Positions 1-6,102 of a stretch of DNA of 24,431 nucleotides are shown piece by piece. The stretch is from the NCBI GenBank assembly GCA_019416685.1, contig DXWV01000040.1, forward strand, positions 1 through 24,431, read 5' to 3'. Under the pieces are notes generated by a model. The model worked only from the letters and a program-made list of their open reading frames with translations, was not told where the DNA came from and made no database searches. Position 1 is the first letter of the stretch, and each line of letters opens with the position of its first letter. A program made the position numbers and the translations under genes. The stretch is from Bacteroides sp. (lineage in GTDB: Bacteria > Bacteroidota > Bacteroidia > Bacteroidales > Bacteroidaceae).

Positions 1-1492
1 GATGGGAAAGAAAGAGCGTATTCTGATTTATGGAGATTATGATGTAGACGGTACCACAGCCGTGGCTCTGGTCTATAAGTTCATCCAGCAGTTTTATTCA
101 AACCTGGATTATTATATCCCGGACCGTTACAACGAAGGTTACGGCATTTCACGAAAAGGAGTAGACTATGCTGCCGAAACCGGTGTAGGTTTAATTATTG
201 TGCTCGACTGCGGCATAAAAGCCGTAGAAGAAATTGCATATGCCCGTGAACGGGGAATTGACTTTATCATCTGTGACCACCATGTACCGGATGATAGATT
301 ACCCCCTGCCGTAGCTATCCTCAATGCCAAGCGTCTGGATAACACGTATCCTTATGAACACCTTTCCGGCTGTGGTGTCGGTTTTAAATTCATGCAGGCA
401 TTTGCTATCAATAATGGCATTGAATTTCACCACCTCATTCCCTTGCTCGACCTTGTGGCTGTCAGTATAGCTTCGGACATTGTACCCATTATGGGGGAGA
501 ACCGTATTCTGGCTCACCATGGTCTGAAACAGCTGAACAGTAATCCCAGCATAGGAATGAAAGCCATCATCGATGTGTGCGGATTGGCAGAGAAGGATAT
601 CACCGTGAGTGACATTGTGTTCAAAATAGGTCCTCGTATCAATGCCTCCGGACGTATTCAGAATGGTAAAGAAGCAGTGGATCTATTGACGGAGAAAGAT
701 TTCTCCGCAGCTCTTGAAAAGGCCAATCAAATAAATCAGTACAACGAAACCCGCAAAGATCTGGATAAGAGTATGACCGAAGAGGCCAACCAGATTGTAG
801 CTAATCTTGAAGGACTGGCAGACCGCCGTTCTATCGTACTCTATAATGAAGAGTGGCACAAAGGGGTGATCGGAATTGTGGCTTCCCGGCTGACGGAAAT
901 ATATTACCGCCCAGCCGTAGTATTGACACGTACTGACGATATGGCAACGGGGTCTGCCCGCTCTGTTTCGGGTTTTGATGTATATAAAGCTATAGAACAT
1001 TGTCGTGACCTGCTCGAGAATTTCGGCGGACACACGTATGCCGCAGGATTGTCAATGAAAGTGGAAAATGTACCGGCTTTTACCGAACGTTTTGAGACAT
1101 TTGTATCACAGCACATCTTACCGGAACAAACCAGTGCTGTAATAAATATTGATGCTGAAATAGACTTCAGAGACATCACCCCAAAATTCTTCAGTGATCT
1201 GAAGAAATTCAATCCCTTCGGCCCGGATAATCAAAAACCCATATTCTGTACACACCATGTTTACGACTACGGTACAAGTAAGGTAGTGGGACGCGATCAG
1301 GAACATATCAAACTCGAGCTGGTAGATAACAAATCGAACAACGTAATGAATGGTATTGCTTTTGGTCAAAGCTCGCACGTACGCTATATCAAGACAAAGC
1401 GTTCATTCGACATCTGCTACACGATTGAAGAAAATACTCACAAACGTGGCGAAGTGCAGTTGCAGATTGAAGATATTAAACCCATTGAATGA
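1..1492 (+). CDS. recJ: Single-stranded-DNA-specific 5'-3' exonuclease RecJ (5' end cut by window)
   Basis: DHH-family 5'-3' exonuclease that degrades single-stranded DNA in RecF-pathway recombination and repair. The frame is open from the first bases and gives 496 visible residues. RecJ is usually about 570 aa, so roughly 75 N-terminal residues lie outside the window and the ATG at 2 is probably internal. Metal-binding motifs are visible: GDYDVDG (visible residues 11-17), DCG (69-71) and the signature DHH (92-94). The DHHA1 glycine/histidine motif FGGHTYAAG lies near 341-349, followed by the C-terminal OB-fold-like region. The stop codon (1490-1492) touches the first unit of an inverted repeat that fills the gap to recQ. 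Next to a RecQ helicase it makes a plausible helicase-nuclease pair (inference). Identity is very secure; only the start is missing. Confidence 0.96.
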   Translation, partial: MGKKERILIYGDYDVDGTTAVALVYKFIQQFYSNLDYYIPDRYNEGYGISRKGVDYAAETGVGLIIVLDCGIKAVEEIAYARERGIDFIICDHHVPDDRLPPAVAILNAKRLDNTYPYEHLSGCGVGFKFMQAFAINNGIEFHHLIPLLDLVAVSIASDIVPIMGENRILAHHGLKQLNSNPSIGMKAIIDVCGLAEKDITVSDIVFKIGPRINASGRIQNGKEAVDLLTEKDFSAALEKANQINQYNETRKDLDKSMTEEANQIVANLEGLADRRSIVLYNEEWHKGVIGIVASRLTEIYYRPAVVLTRTDDMATGSARSVSGFDVYKAIEHCRDLLENFGGHTYAAGLSMKVENVPAFTERFETFVSQHILPEQTSAVINIDAEIDFRDITPKFFSDLKKFNPFGPDNQKPIFCTHHVYDYGTSKVVGRDQEHIKLELVDNKSNNVMNGIAFGQSSHVRYIKTKRSFDICYTIEENTHKRGEVQLQIEDIKPIE

Positions 1493-1587
1493 TTTACGAT
1501 TAGATGATTTACGATTGAAATCACTCTTAATTCTCTAAGATTACTCAATCGTAAATCGTCTAATCGTAAATCGTCTAATCGTAAATC
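1491..1587. repeat. recJ-recQ intergenic inverted repeat of GATTTACGATT words
   Basis: The left arm 1491-1517 contains two GATTTACGATT units. The right side has CAATCGTAAATC (1546-1557) and then two identical 15-mers, GTCTAATCGTAAATC, at 1558-1572 and 1573-1587. Left arm 1491-1517 pairs with 1546-1572 over 27 positions with a single G-U wobble; the 28-nt loop is 1518-1545. The element begins inside the recJ stop codon and ends three bases before the recQ ATG, so it fills the whole gap. There is no T tract, so it is not a classical terminator. A related sequence sits upstream of tpiA (13560-13597). Confidence 0.9.
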
Positions 1588-1590
1588 AAA

Positions 1591-3513
1591 ATGGTGTTTT
1601 ACCGCGATATACTCAAACAATACTGGGGTTATGACTCCTTCCGTGGTGTACAGGAGGAGATTATTAATAGTATTGGCGAAGGACGTGATACACTGGGATT
1701 AATGCCTACCGGCGGTGGGAAGTCCATCACATTTCAGGTCCCGGCACTCGCCAAAGAGGGTTTATGCATCGTTATCACTCCACTCATCGCCCTGATGAAG
1801 GACCAGGTACAAAACCTCCGCCAAAGGGGGATCAAAGCTGTAGCCATCTACTCGGGCATGACGCGGCAGGAAATTCTTATTGCGCTAGAAAACTGTATCT
1901 TTGGCGATTATAAATTCCTCTACATCTCACCGGAACGGTTGGACACAGATATCTTCAAGCAGAAACTACGTGCCATGAAAGTAAGTATGATTACAGTGGA
2001 CGAAAGCCATTGTATCTCTCAATGGGGATATGACTTCCGACCTGCTTATCTGAAGATAGCCGATATACGCGAACTATTGCCGGGGGTAGCTGTACTGGCA
2101 TTGACTGCCACAGCCACGCCTGAAGTAGTAAAAGACATCCAAAGCCGGTTGAAGTTTAAAGAAGAAAATGTTTTCCGGATGAGTTTCGAGCGAAAGAATC
2201 TTGCCTATATTGTACGCAAGGTAGATAACAAAACCGCCGAACTCCTCCATATTCTTCGCCGAATGCCGGGAAGTGCCATCATCTACGTTCGTAGCCGCCG
2301 CCGCACCAAAGAAACCACCGAATTACTCACAAACGAAGGTATCACCGCTGATTTTTATCACGCCGGACTCGACAATGCCGTCAAAGATGTCCGCCAGAAA
2401 CGCTGGCAAAGTGGCGAGTGCCGTGTGATAGTAGCAACCAATGCTTTCGGGATGGGTATTGACAAACCTGATGTCCGTCTGGTAATCCATCTCGATCTGC
2501 CCGACTCCCCCGAAGCTTATTTTCAGGAAGCAGGACGTGCAGGACGTGATGGTAAAAAGGCATATGCCGTTATTCTCTATGCCCCATCGGACAAAACGAC
2601 CCTCCACAAACGAGTCCCTGACACTTTCCCCGATAAAGATTATATCATAAAGGTGTATGAACATCTGCAATACTATTATCAAATGGCAATGGGAGACGGA
2701 CTCGACTGTACCAAGGAATTCAATCTGGAGGAATTTTGCCGCAAGTTCAAACACTTTCCGGTTCCAACAGACAGTGCTTTAAAAATACTGACCCAGGCAG
2801 GATACATAGAATATACCGATGAGCAGGACAATGCCTCACGTATCCTCTTTACCATCCGCCGCGATGAGTTATACAAACTTCGCGAAATGGGTAAAGAGGC
2901 AGAAACTCTAATGCAAACCGTCCTTCGTTCTTATACCGGAATCTTCACGGATTATGCCTATATCAGCGAAACAGCATTGAGTCTGCGCACCGGATTGGCG
3001 CGTTCGCAGATATACAATCTACTAATGATGTTGTCCAAACGCCGAATTATTGACTACATCCCCCGTAAAAAAACACCTTATATAATATACACGCGCGAAC
3101 GGGTAGAACTCAATCGCCTGCATATTCCGCCATCCGTATACGAAGAACGCAAGAAACGGTACGTAGCCCGTATCGAGGCAATGGTAGAATATGTCACCTC
3201 CGAAACAGCTTGCCGCAGTCGTATGCTTCTCCGCTACTTCGGTGAAAAAAACGAGCATAATTGTGGTCAATGCGACGTATGCCTCAGCGGGAAAGCCAGT
3301 AAAGGCTTATCAGACAATGCCTTTGAAGAAGTAAAGAGAAAATTACTGGATTTGCTAAAAGAGAACCCTCTAACTCCTGCTGAAATCAGCGAACGAATAA
3401 CGGAAGATAAAGATATACTGGCACAAGTCATTCAATATTTATTAGAAGAAGGAATAGTAAAAACAGAGGATGGAATATTGAGTAAGGTTATAGGGAGGGT
3501 TATAAGGTTATAG
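1591..3513 (+). CDS. recQ: ATP-dependent DNA helicase, RecQ family
   Basis: Superfamily 2 3'-5' DNA helicase for recombination and repair. Of its 640 residues, the motor domains come first: Walker A TGGGKS (40-45) and a DESH box (137-140) followed by the aromatic-rich loop SQWGYDFRPAY. Later comes motif VI, QEAGRAGRDG (near 311-320). A RecQ-Ct zinc site follows (NCGQCDVC, cysteines near 558, 561 and 564, with an upstream ACRSR cysteine). A winged-helix region ends the protein, and I see no clear HRDC domain, making it shorter than Bacteroides RecQ proteins that carry one. The ATG follows the right arm of the recJ-recQ repeat. The last eight codons (V-I-G-R-V-I-R-L) and the stop TAG are written in the TTATAG-word repeat that fills the downstream gap, so the C-terminal tail is probably not conserved. 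Family certain; which RecQ paralogue is not. Confidence 0.93.
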   Translation: MVFYRDILKQYWGYDSFRGVQEEIINSIGEGRDTLGLMPTGGGKSITFQVPALAKEGLCIVITPLIALMKDQVQNLRQRGIKAVAIYSGMTRQEILIALENCIFGDYKFLYISPERLDTDIFKQKLRAMKVSMITVDESHCISQWGYDFRPAYLKIADIRELLPGVAVLALTATATPEVVKDIQSRLKFKEENVFRMSFERKNLAYIVRKVDNKTAELLHILRRMPGSAIIYVRSRRRTKETTELLTNEGITADFYHAGLDNAVKDVRQKRWQSGECRVIVATNAFGMGIDKPDVRLVIHLDLPDSPEAYFQEAGRAGRDGKKAYAVILYAPSDKTTLHKRVPDTFPDKDYIIKVYEHLQYYYQMAMGDGLDCTKEFNLEEFCRKFKHFPVPTDSALKILTQAGYIEYTDEQDNASRILFTIRRDELYKLREMGKEAETLMQTVLRSYTGIFTDYAYISETALSLRTGLARSQIYNLLMMLSKRRIIDYIPRKKTPYIIYTRERVELNRLHIPPSVYEERKKRYVARIEAMVEYVTSETACRSRMLLRYFGEKNEHNCGQCDVCLSGKASKGLSDNAFEEVKRKLLDLLKENPLTPAEISERITEDKDILAQVIQYLLEEGIVKTEDGILSKVIGRVIRL

Positions 3514-3700
3514 AGTTATAGGGTTATAGAGTTATAGGGTTATAGAGTTATAATGTTATAGAGTTGTAAAAATTACAGGACTATAAAGCGATAGAGTTAT
3601 AAAAGTTATAAATTTGCAAATTATAGTGTTGCAGATTATAGCTACTATAACATTATAACTCTATAACATTATAACCCTATAACTTTATAACATTATAAAT
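3484..3700. repeat. recQ-TPR intergenic octamer array and inverted repeat
   Basis: Eight consecutive octamers of the form RGTTATAG, some degenerate, occupy 3506-3569. Seven complementary octamers (CTATAACA, TTATAACT and variants) occupy 3645-3700, ending one base before the TPR start codon. Related TTATAG words already begin inside the recQ reading frame at 3486. Transcribed, the two arrays can fold into a long AU-rich hairpin of up to about 55 bp around a 75-nt loop (3570-3644) that itself has shorter TTATAG/CTATAA words. The same word family lies in the same transcriptional orientation between tpiA and the SPOR gene. Confidence 0.88.
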
Positions 3701-3701
3701 C

Positions 3702-4661
3702 ATGCCGAACTTCTTTAAATCTTTCTTTTCGGGAAAATCCGAAAGCCCGGAAAGCGAAAAGCAGAAAGCTGCACAAAAGAACTTTGAGATATTCAAATAT
3801 GACGGATTACGTGCTCAACGTATGGGCAGACCGGACTATGCCATAAAATGCTTCACCGAAGCCCTCGCCATCGAGGAAGATTTCGAAACATTGGGATACC
3901 TCAGCCAACTCTACATACAGTCTGCAGCACTGGACAAAGCACGTGAAATACTGAATCGTATGGTAGAGCTTGAGCCCGAACTGACTAGTACTTATCTTAC
4001 CATAGCCAACGTATGCTATATACAAGAGGACTATCAAGCCATGGAAACTGCTGCCAATAAGGCCATCGAGATAGAAGAAGGTAACGCCATGGCCCATTAT
4101 CTTCTTGGTAAAGCTACTCAAGGAATGAACAATGACCTCATGACTATTGCCCATCTAACGAAGGCCATTATATTAAAAGATGATTTCACCGAAGCACGCC
4201 TACTACGTGCCGAAGCTTTGTTAAAGATGAATCAGCTCAAAGAATCTGCTGAGGACATAAACGCAATTCTGGCTCATACCCCGGATGAAGAGGCAGCTAT
4301 CTTGCTGCATGGTAAACTAAAAGAAGCAGAAGGAGCTCCTGAAGAAGCAGAAACTGATTACTTGAAAGTCACAGAAATGAATCCGTTCAACGAACAGGCA
4401 TATCTCTATCTGGGTCAACTCTTTATCACGCAGAAAAAACTAACCGAAGCTGTCAGCCTCTTCGATGAAGCCATAGAACTGAACCCGAATTTCGGAGCAG
4501 CCTATCATGAGCGCGGCCGTGCCAAATTGCTGAATGGTGACAAAGATGGCTCAATAGAAGATATGAAGAAAGCGCTTGAAATCAATCCCAAAGAGGGAGA
4601 AAGTCTAAACGGACAATTTAATAACCAGACAGCGTCATCAACCAATGTATTAGGATTATAG
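3702..4661 (+). CDS. Tetratricopeptide repeat protein
   Basis: A 319-aa protein made mostly of helical TPR units from about residue 28 onward. Recognisable units include DYAIKCFTEALAIEED, DKAREILNRMVELEPE, QAMETAANKAIEIEEG, EEAETDYLKVTEMNPF, TEAVSLFDEAIELNPN and DGSIEDMKKALEINPK. This suggests a protein-interaction scaffold. The N terminus is short, basic and phenylalanine-rich (PNFFKSFFSGKS), with no signal peptide or membrane segment, so a cytosolic location is inferred. No catalytic domain is visible and a specific role cannot be assigned. The ATG directly follows the right arm of the octamer repeat. The final 15 or so residues are low-complexity (Asn, Gln, Ser, Thr). The stop codon is followed at once by a repeat element that also follows nadK. 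It is probably co-transcribed with recJ and recQ unless the intergenic hairpin blocks read-through. Confidence 0.85.
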   Translation: MPNFFKSFFSGKSESPESEKQKAAQKNFEIFKYDGLRAQRMGRPDYAIKCFTEALAIEEDFETLGYLSQLYIQSAALDKAREILNRMVELEPELTSTYLTIANVCYIQEDYQAMETAANKAIEIEEGNAMAHYLLGKATQGMNNDLMTIAHLTKAIILKDDFTEARLLRAEALLKMNQLKESAEDINAILAHTPDEEAAILLHGKLKEAEGAPEEAETDYLKVTEMNPFNEQAYLYLGQLFITQKKLTEAVSLFDEAIELNPNFGAAYHERGRAKLLNGDKDGSIEDMKKALEINPKEGESLNGQFNNQTASSTNVLGL

Positions 4662-4930
4662 TATGCTTCCCGCAGGGTTTTAAGTGCTTCTTGCATAGGA
4701 AGGTATGCCGGGCGATGACTAATCAAAATGCAGATGAACGCAGATTTTCGCAAAAGGAAATAAATAGATAATAAGGAACTACAGTCTTTTAATCTACACT
4801 CATCTGCGTTAATCCTTTAGATTTGCATTACTAATAGAAACAGGCTGATTATTTGGTCAGGTCTTAGAATTCTGCGTTTCATCAGAGATTTAAAACTCTG
4901 TGTCCTGTGGAAAACTGATTTTCCACAGGA
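4661..4930. repeat. Composite repeat element after the TPR gene (gap 4662-5070)
   Basis: The 409-nt stretch between the TPR stop and the leader ORF has no plausible gene before 5071. It starts with a GC-rich module: a partial copy at 4661-4678 and a fuller 35-bp copy at 4683-4717. The fuller copy matches 26 of 35 positions of 24317-24351, after nadK. Next come the word AACGCAGAT (4737-4745) and its inverse ATCTGCGTT (4802-4810). Then AAACTCTGTG (4893-4902) is the inverse of CACAGAGTTT found at 24377-24386. Last is a perfect 12-bp palindromic stem with a 4-nt loop (4903-4930). Downstream of that, 4931-5005 is AT-rich without a feature I can support. Confidence 0.7.
4903..4930. other. Perfect 12-bp hairpin, loop CTGA
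   Basis: TCCTGTGGAAAA (4903-4914), loop CTGA (4915-4918), TTTTCCACAGGA (4919-4930). There is no T tract, so a terminator is unlikely. Each arm contains a sequence fitting the general DnaA-box pattern TTWTNCACA (TTTTCCACA at 4919-4927 and its inverse at 4906-4914). This may be coincidence within a repeat element. Confidence 0.75.
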
Positions 4931-5005
4931 TTAACAGTAACCAAAACACAGCGAATCATGATAAACCCTTAATATTATCCTTTACAATGCAAAAAAAAGT
5001 CTCTT

Positions 5006-5039
5006 TTTGCTTGCATTTAAAAGAAAAGTATTACATTTG
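5006..5039 (+). promoter_or_regulatory. Promoter of the pheA operon leader
   Basis: TACATTTG at 5032-5039 is a perfect match to the Bacteroides -7 element TAnnTTTG. A TTTG -33 element lies at 5006-5009, 22 nt upstream, slightly longer than usual. The predicted RNA start near 5045-5047 leaves about 25 nt before the leader ORF. Experimental support is absent; the call rests on consensus match and position. Confidence 0.72.
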
Positions 5040-5070
5040 TCCTCGAATTAAAACAAAAGCAACTGTTAGT

Positions 5071-5157
5071 ATGAACGTATTTAACTTTACATATTACTTC
5101 TTTTTTTACTTTTACTTTAGCCAGAAAGTAGAGCGGGGGTTTGTATGTATCAAGTGA
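5071..5157 (+). CDS. Phe/Tyr-rich attenuator leader peptide of the aromatic operon
   Basis: A 28-codon ORF upstream of pheA. Phe is encoded at codons 4, 6, 10, 11, 12, 14, 16 and 24 and Tyr at codons 8, 9, 13 and 15, so 11 of the 13 codons from 4 to 16 are aromatic. That composition, the TAnnTTTG promoter just upstream, and the terminator about 40 nt after the stop fit a leader peptide whose translation senses charged tRNA-Phe and tRNA-Tyr. The ATG at 5071 is chosen because the predicted RNA begins near 5045; the longer open frame reaching back to 4900 lies before the promoter. There is no strong Shine-Dalgarno, which is usual in this phylum. Codons 21-23 (GAG CGG GGG) form the antiterminator strand. 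The peptide itself probably has no function. Analogous in design to enterobacterial pheL, but unrelated in sequence as far as I can tell. Confidence 0.88.
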   Translation: MNVFNFTYYFFFYFYFSQKVERGFVCIK

Positions 5158-5208
5158 CAGTGATGCTTAAGGACTGAAAGGAAAGAATCAATAATATGAA
5201 TCCCGCTC
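5110..5208 (+). promoter_or_regulatory. Attenuator: protector hairpin and antiterminator pairing
   Basis: GAGCGGG at 5131-5137 is the exact complement of CCCGCTC at 5202-5208; adding G5138 with U5201 gives 8 bp. The 5202-5208 strand is also part of the terminator 5' arm (5201-5210), so antiterminator and terminator exclude each other. A weaker hairpin, 5110-5118 with 5125-5133 (9 bp including two G-U, loop 5119-5124), would sequester the first three bases of the antiterminator strand and could act as pause/protector. A ribosome stalled in codons 4-16 would disrupt the protector hairpin while leaving 5131 onward free, favouring antitermination. Confidence 0.75.
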
Positions 5209-5231
5209 CATAATGGACGCGGGATTTTTTT
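5199..5231 (+). terminator. Intrinsic terminator of the pheA leader (attenuator)
   Basis: 5' arm AATCCCGCTCCA (5199-5210), loop TAA (5211-5213), 3' arm TGGA (5214-5217), a bulged C5218, then GCGGGATT (5219-5226). That is 12 base pairs, GC-rich in the centre, followed by seven T residues (5225-5231). It lies between the leader ORF stop (5157) and the pheA ATG (5254), where a conditional terminator should be. Its 5' arm is shared with the antiterminator. Confidence 0.9.
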
Positions 5232-5253
5232 ATATAATACACATTAAGAAGGA

Positions 5254-6102
5254 ATGAAAAAGGTAGCAATTCAAGGAACACTCGGCTCGTATCACGATAT
5301 CGCCGCTCACAAGTACTTCGAAGGAGAAGAAATAGAATTAATCTGCTGTACTACTTTTGAAGACGTATTTAAGGCCATCCGTAAAGACAGCCAGGTAATC
5401 GGTATGTTAGCTATTGAAAATACCATAGCAGGAAGCCTGCTACACAACAATGAATTATTGCGTCAAAGTGGTACACAGATTATCGGCGAACATAAACTGC
5501 GTATCTCACATTGCTTCGTCTGCCTGCCCGAGGAAGACTGGAGTGACATTACAGAGGTCAACTCCCACCCTATCGCACTTATGCAGTGCCGCGAATTCCT
5601 GCAACAACATCCCAATATCAAAGTAGTAGAAGGCGAAGACACCGCCCGTAGTGCCGAAATAATAAAAGAGGAAGACCTGAAAGGACATGCCGCCATTTGT
5701 TCCAGAGTAGCCGCCGAGCGTTATGGAATGAAAATTCTGCAGGAAAGTATCGAGACAAATAAACACAATTTTACCCGTTTTCTTATAGTAGCCGATCCCT
5801 GGCAAGTAGACGAACTCAGTCGTTATCACTCGATAACTATCAATAAGGCAAGTATGGTATTCACTTTGCCACACACCGAAGGCAGCCTGTCACAGGTACT
5901 CTCTATCCTATCATTCTACAACATCAACCTGACCAAAATACAATCACTCCCCATCATCGGAAGGGAATGGGAATATCAGTTTTACGTAGATGTGTCATTT
6001 AATGACTATCTGAGATACAAACAATCAATCACCGCTATCACTCCATTAACCAAAGAACTTAAAATATTAGGCGAATATGCAGAAGGTAAATCAAACATAT
6101 AA
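5254..6102 (+). CDS. pheA: Prephenate dehydratase
   Basis: Converts prephenate to phenylpyruvate with loss of water and CO2, the committed step to phenylalanine. At 282 aa it is a stand-alone dehydratase without a chorismate mutase domain; that activity is supplied by the fused gene two positions downstream. The N terminus (VAIQGTLGSYHDIAA) is typical of the periplasmic-binding-protein-like catalytic lobes. The catalytic NFTRFLIV motif lies near residues 171-178. An ACT regulatory domain follows (about 195-275, with TEGSLSQVLSILSFYNINLTKIQSLP), where phenylalanine normally binds for feedback inhibition. A purine-rich stretch (AAGAAGGA) abuts the ATG. Read-through of the upstream attenuator controls expression (inference from leader structure). 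The 3' end overlaps the next gene by 26 bp, suggesting translational coupling. Confidence 0.96.
   Translation: MKKVAIQGTLGSYHDIAAHKYFEGEEIELICCTTFEDVFKAIRKDSQVIGMLAIENTIAGSLLHNNELLRQSGTQIIGEHKLRISHCFVCLPEEDWSDITEVNSHPIALMQCREFLQQHPNIKVVEGEDTARSAEIIKEEDLKGHAAICSRVAAERYGMKILQESIETNKHNFTRFLIVADPWQVDELSRYHSITINKASMVFTLPHTEGSLSQVLSILSFYNINLTKIQSLPIIGREWEYQFYVDVSFNDYLRYKQSITAITPLTKELKILGEYAEGKSNI

Noticed and set aside
299..520. Antisense and out-of-frame ORFs throughout (for example 299-520, 6494-6925, 9808-10254 minus; 17763-18191 plus)
   Set aside because: All lie inside confidently assigned genes in other frames, with no recognisable family motifs.
3506..3700. CRISPR array, suggested by regularly spaced repeats
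   Set aside because: Units are contiguous octamers without spacers, arranged as two complementary arms, and no cas genes are present.
4903..4930. Replication origin from paired DnaA-box-like sites
   Set aside because: Only two sites, both in one palindrome, with no cluster of boxes, no AT-rich unwinding tract next to it and no dnaA/dnaN neighbours.
4900..5157. 85-codon open frame ending at 5157
   Set aside because: Its upstream part lies before the predicted promoter (5032-5039) and within a repeat palindrome. Only the last 28 codons, from 5071, show the Phe/Tyr leader composition.
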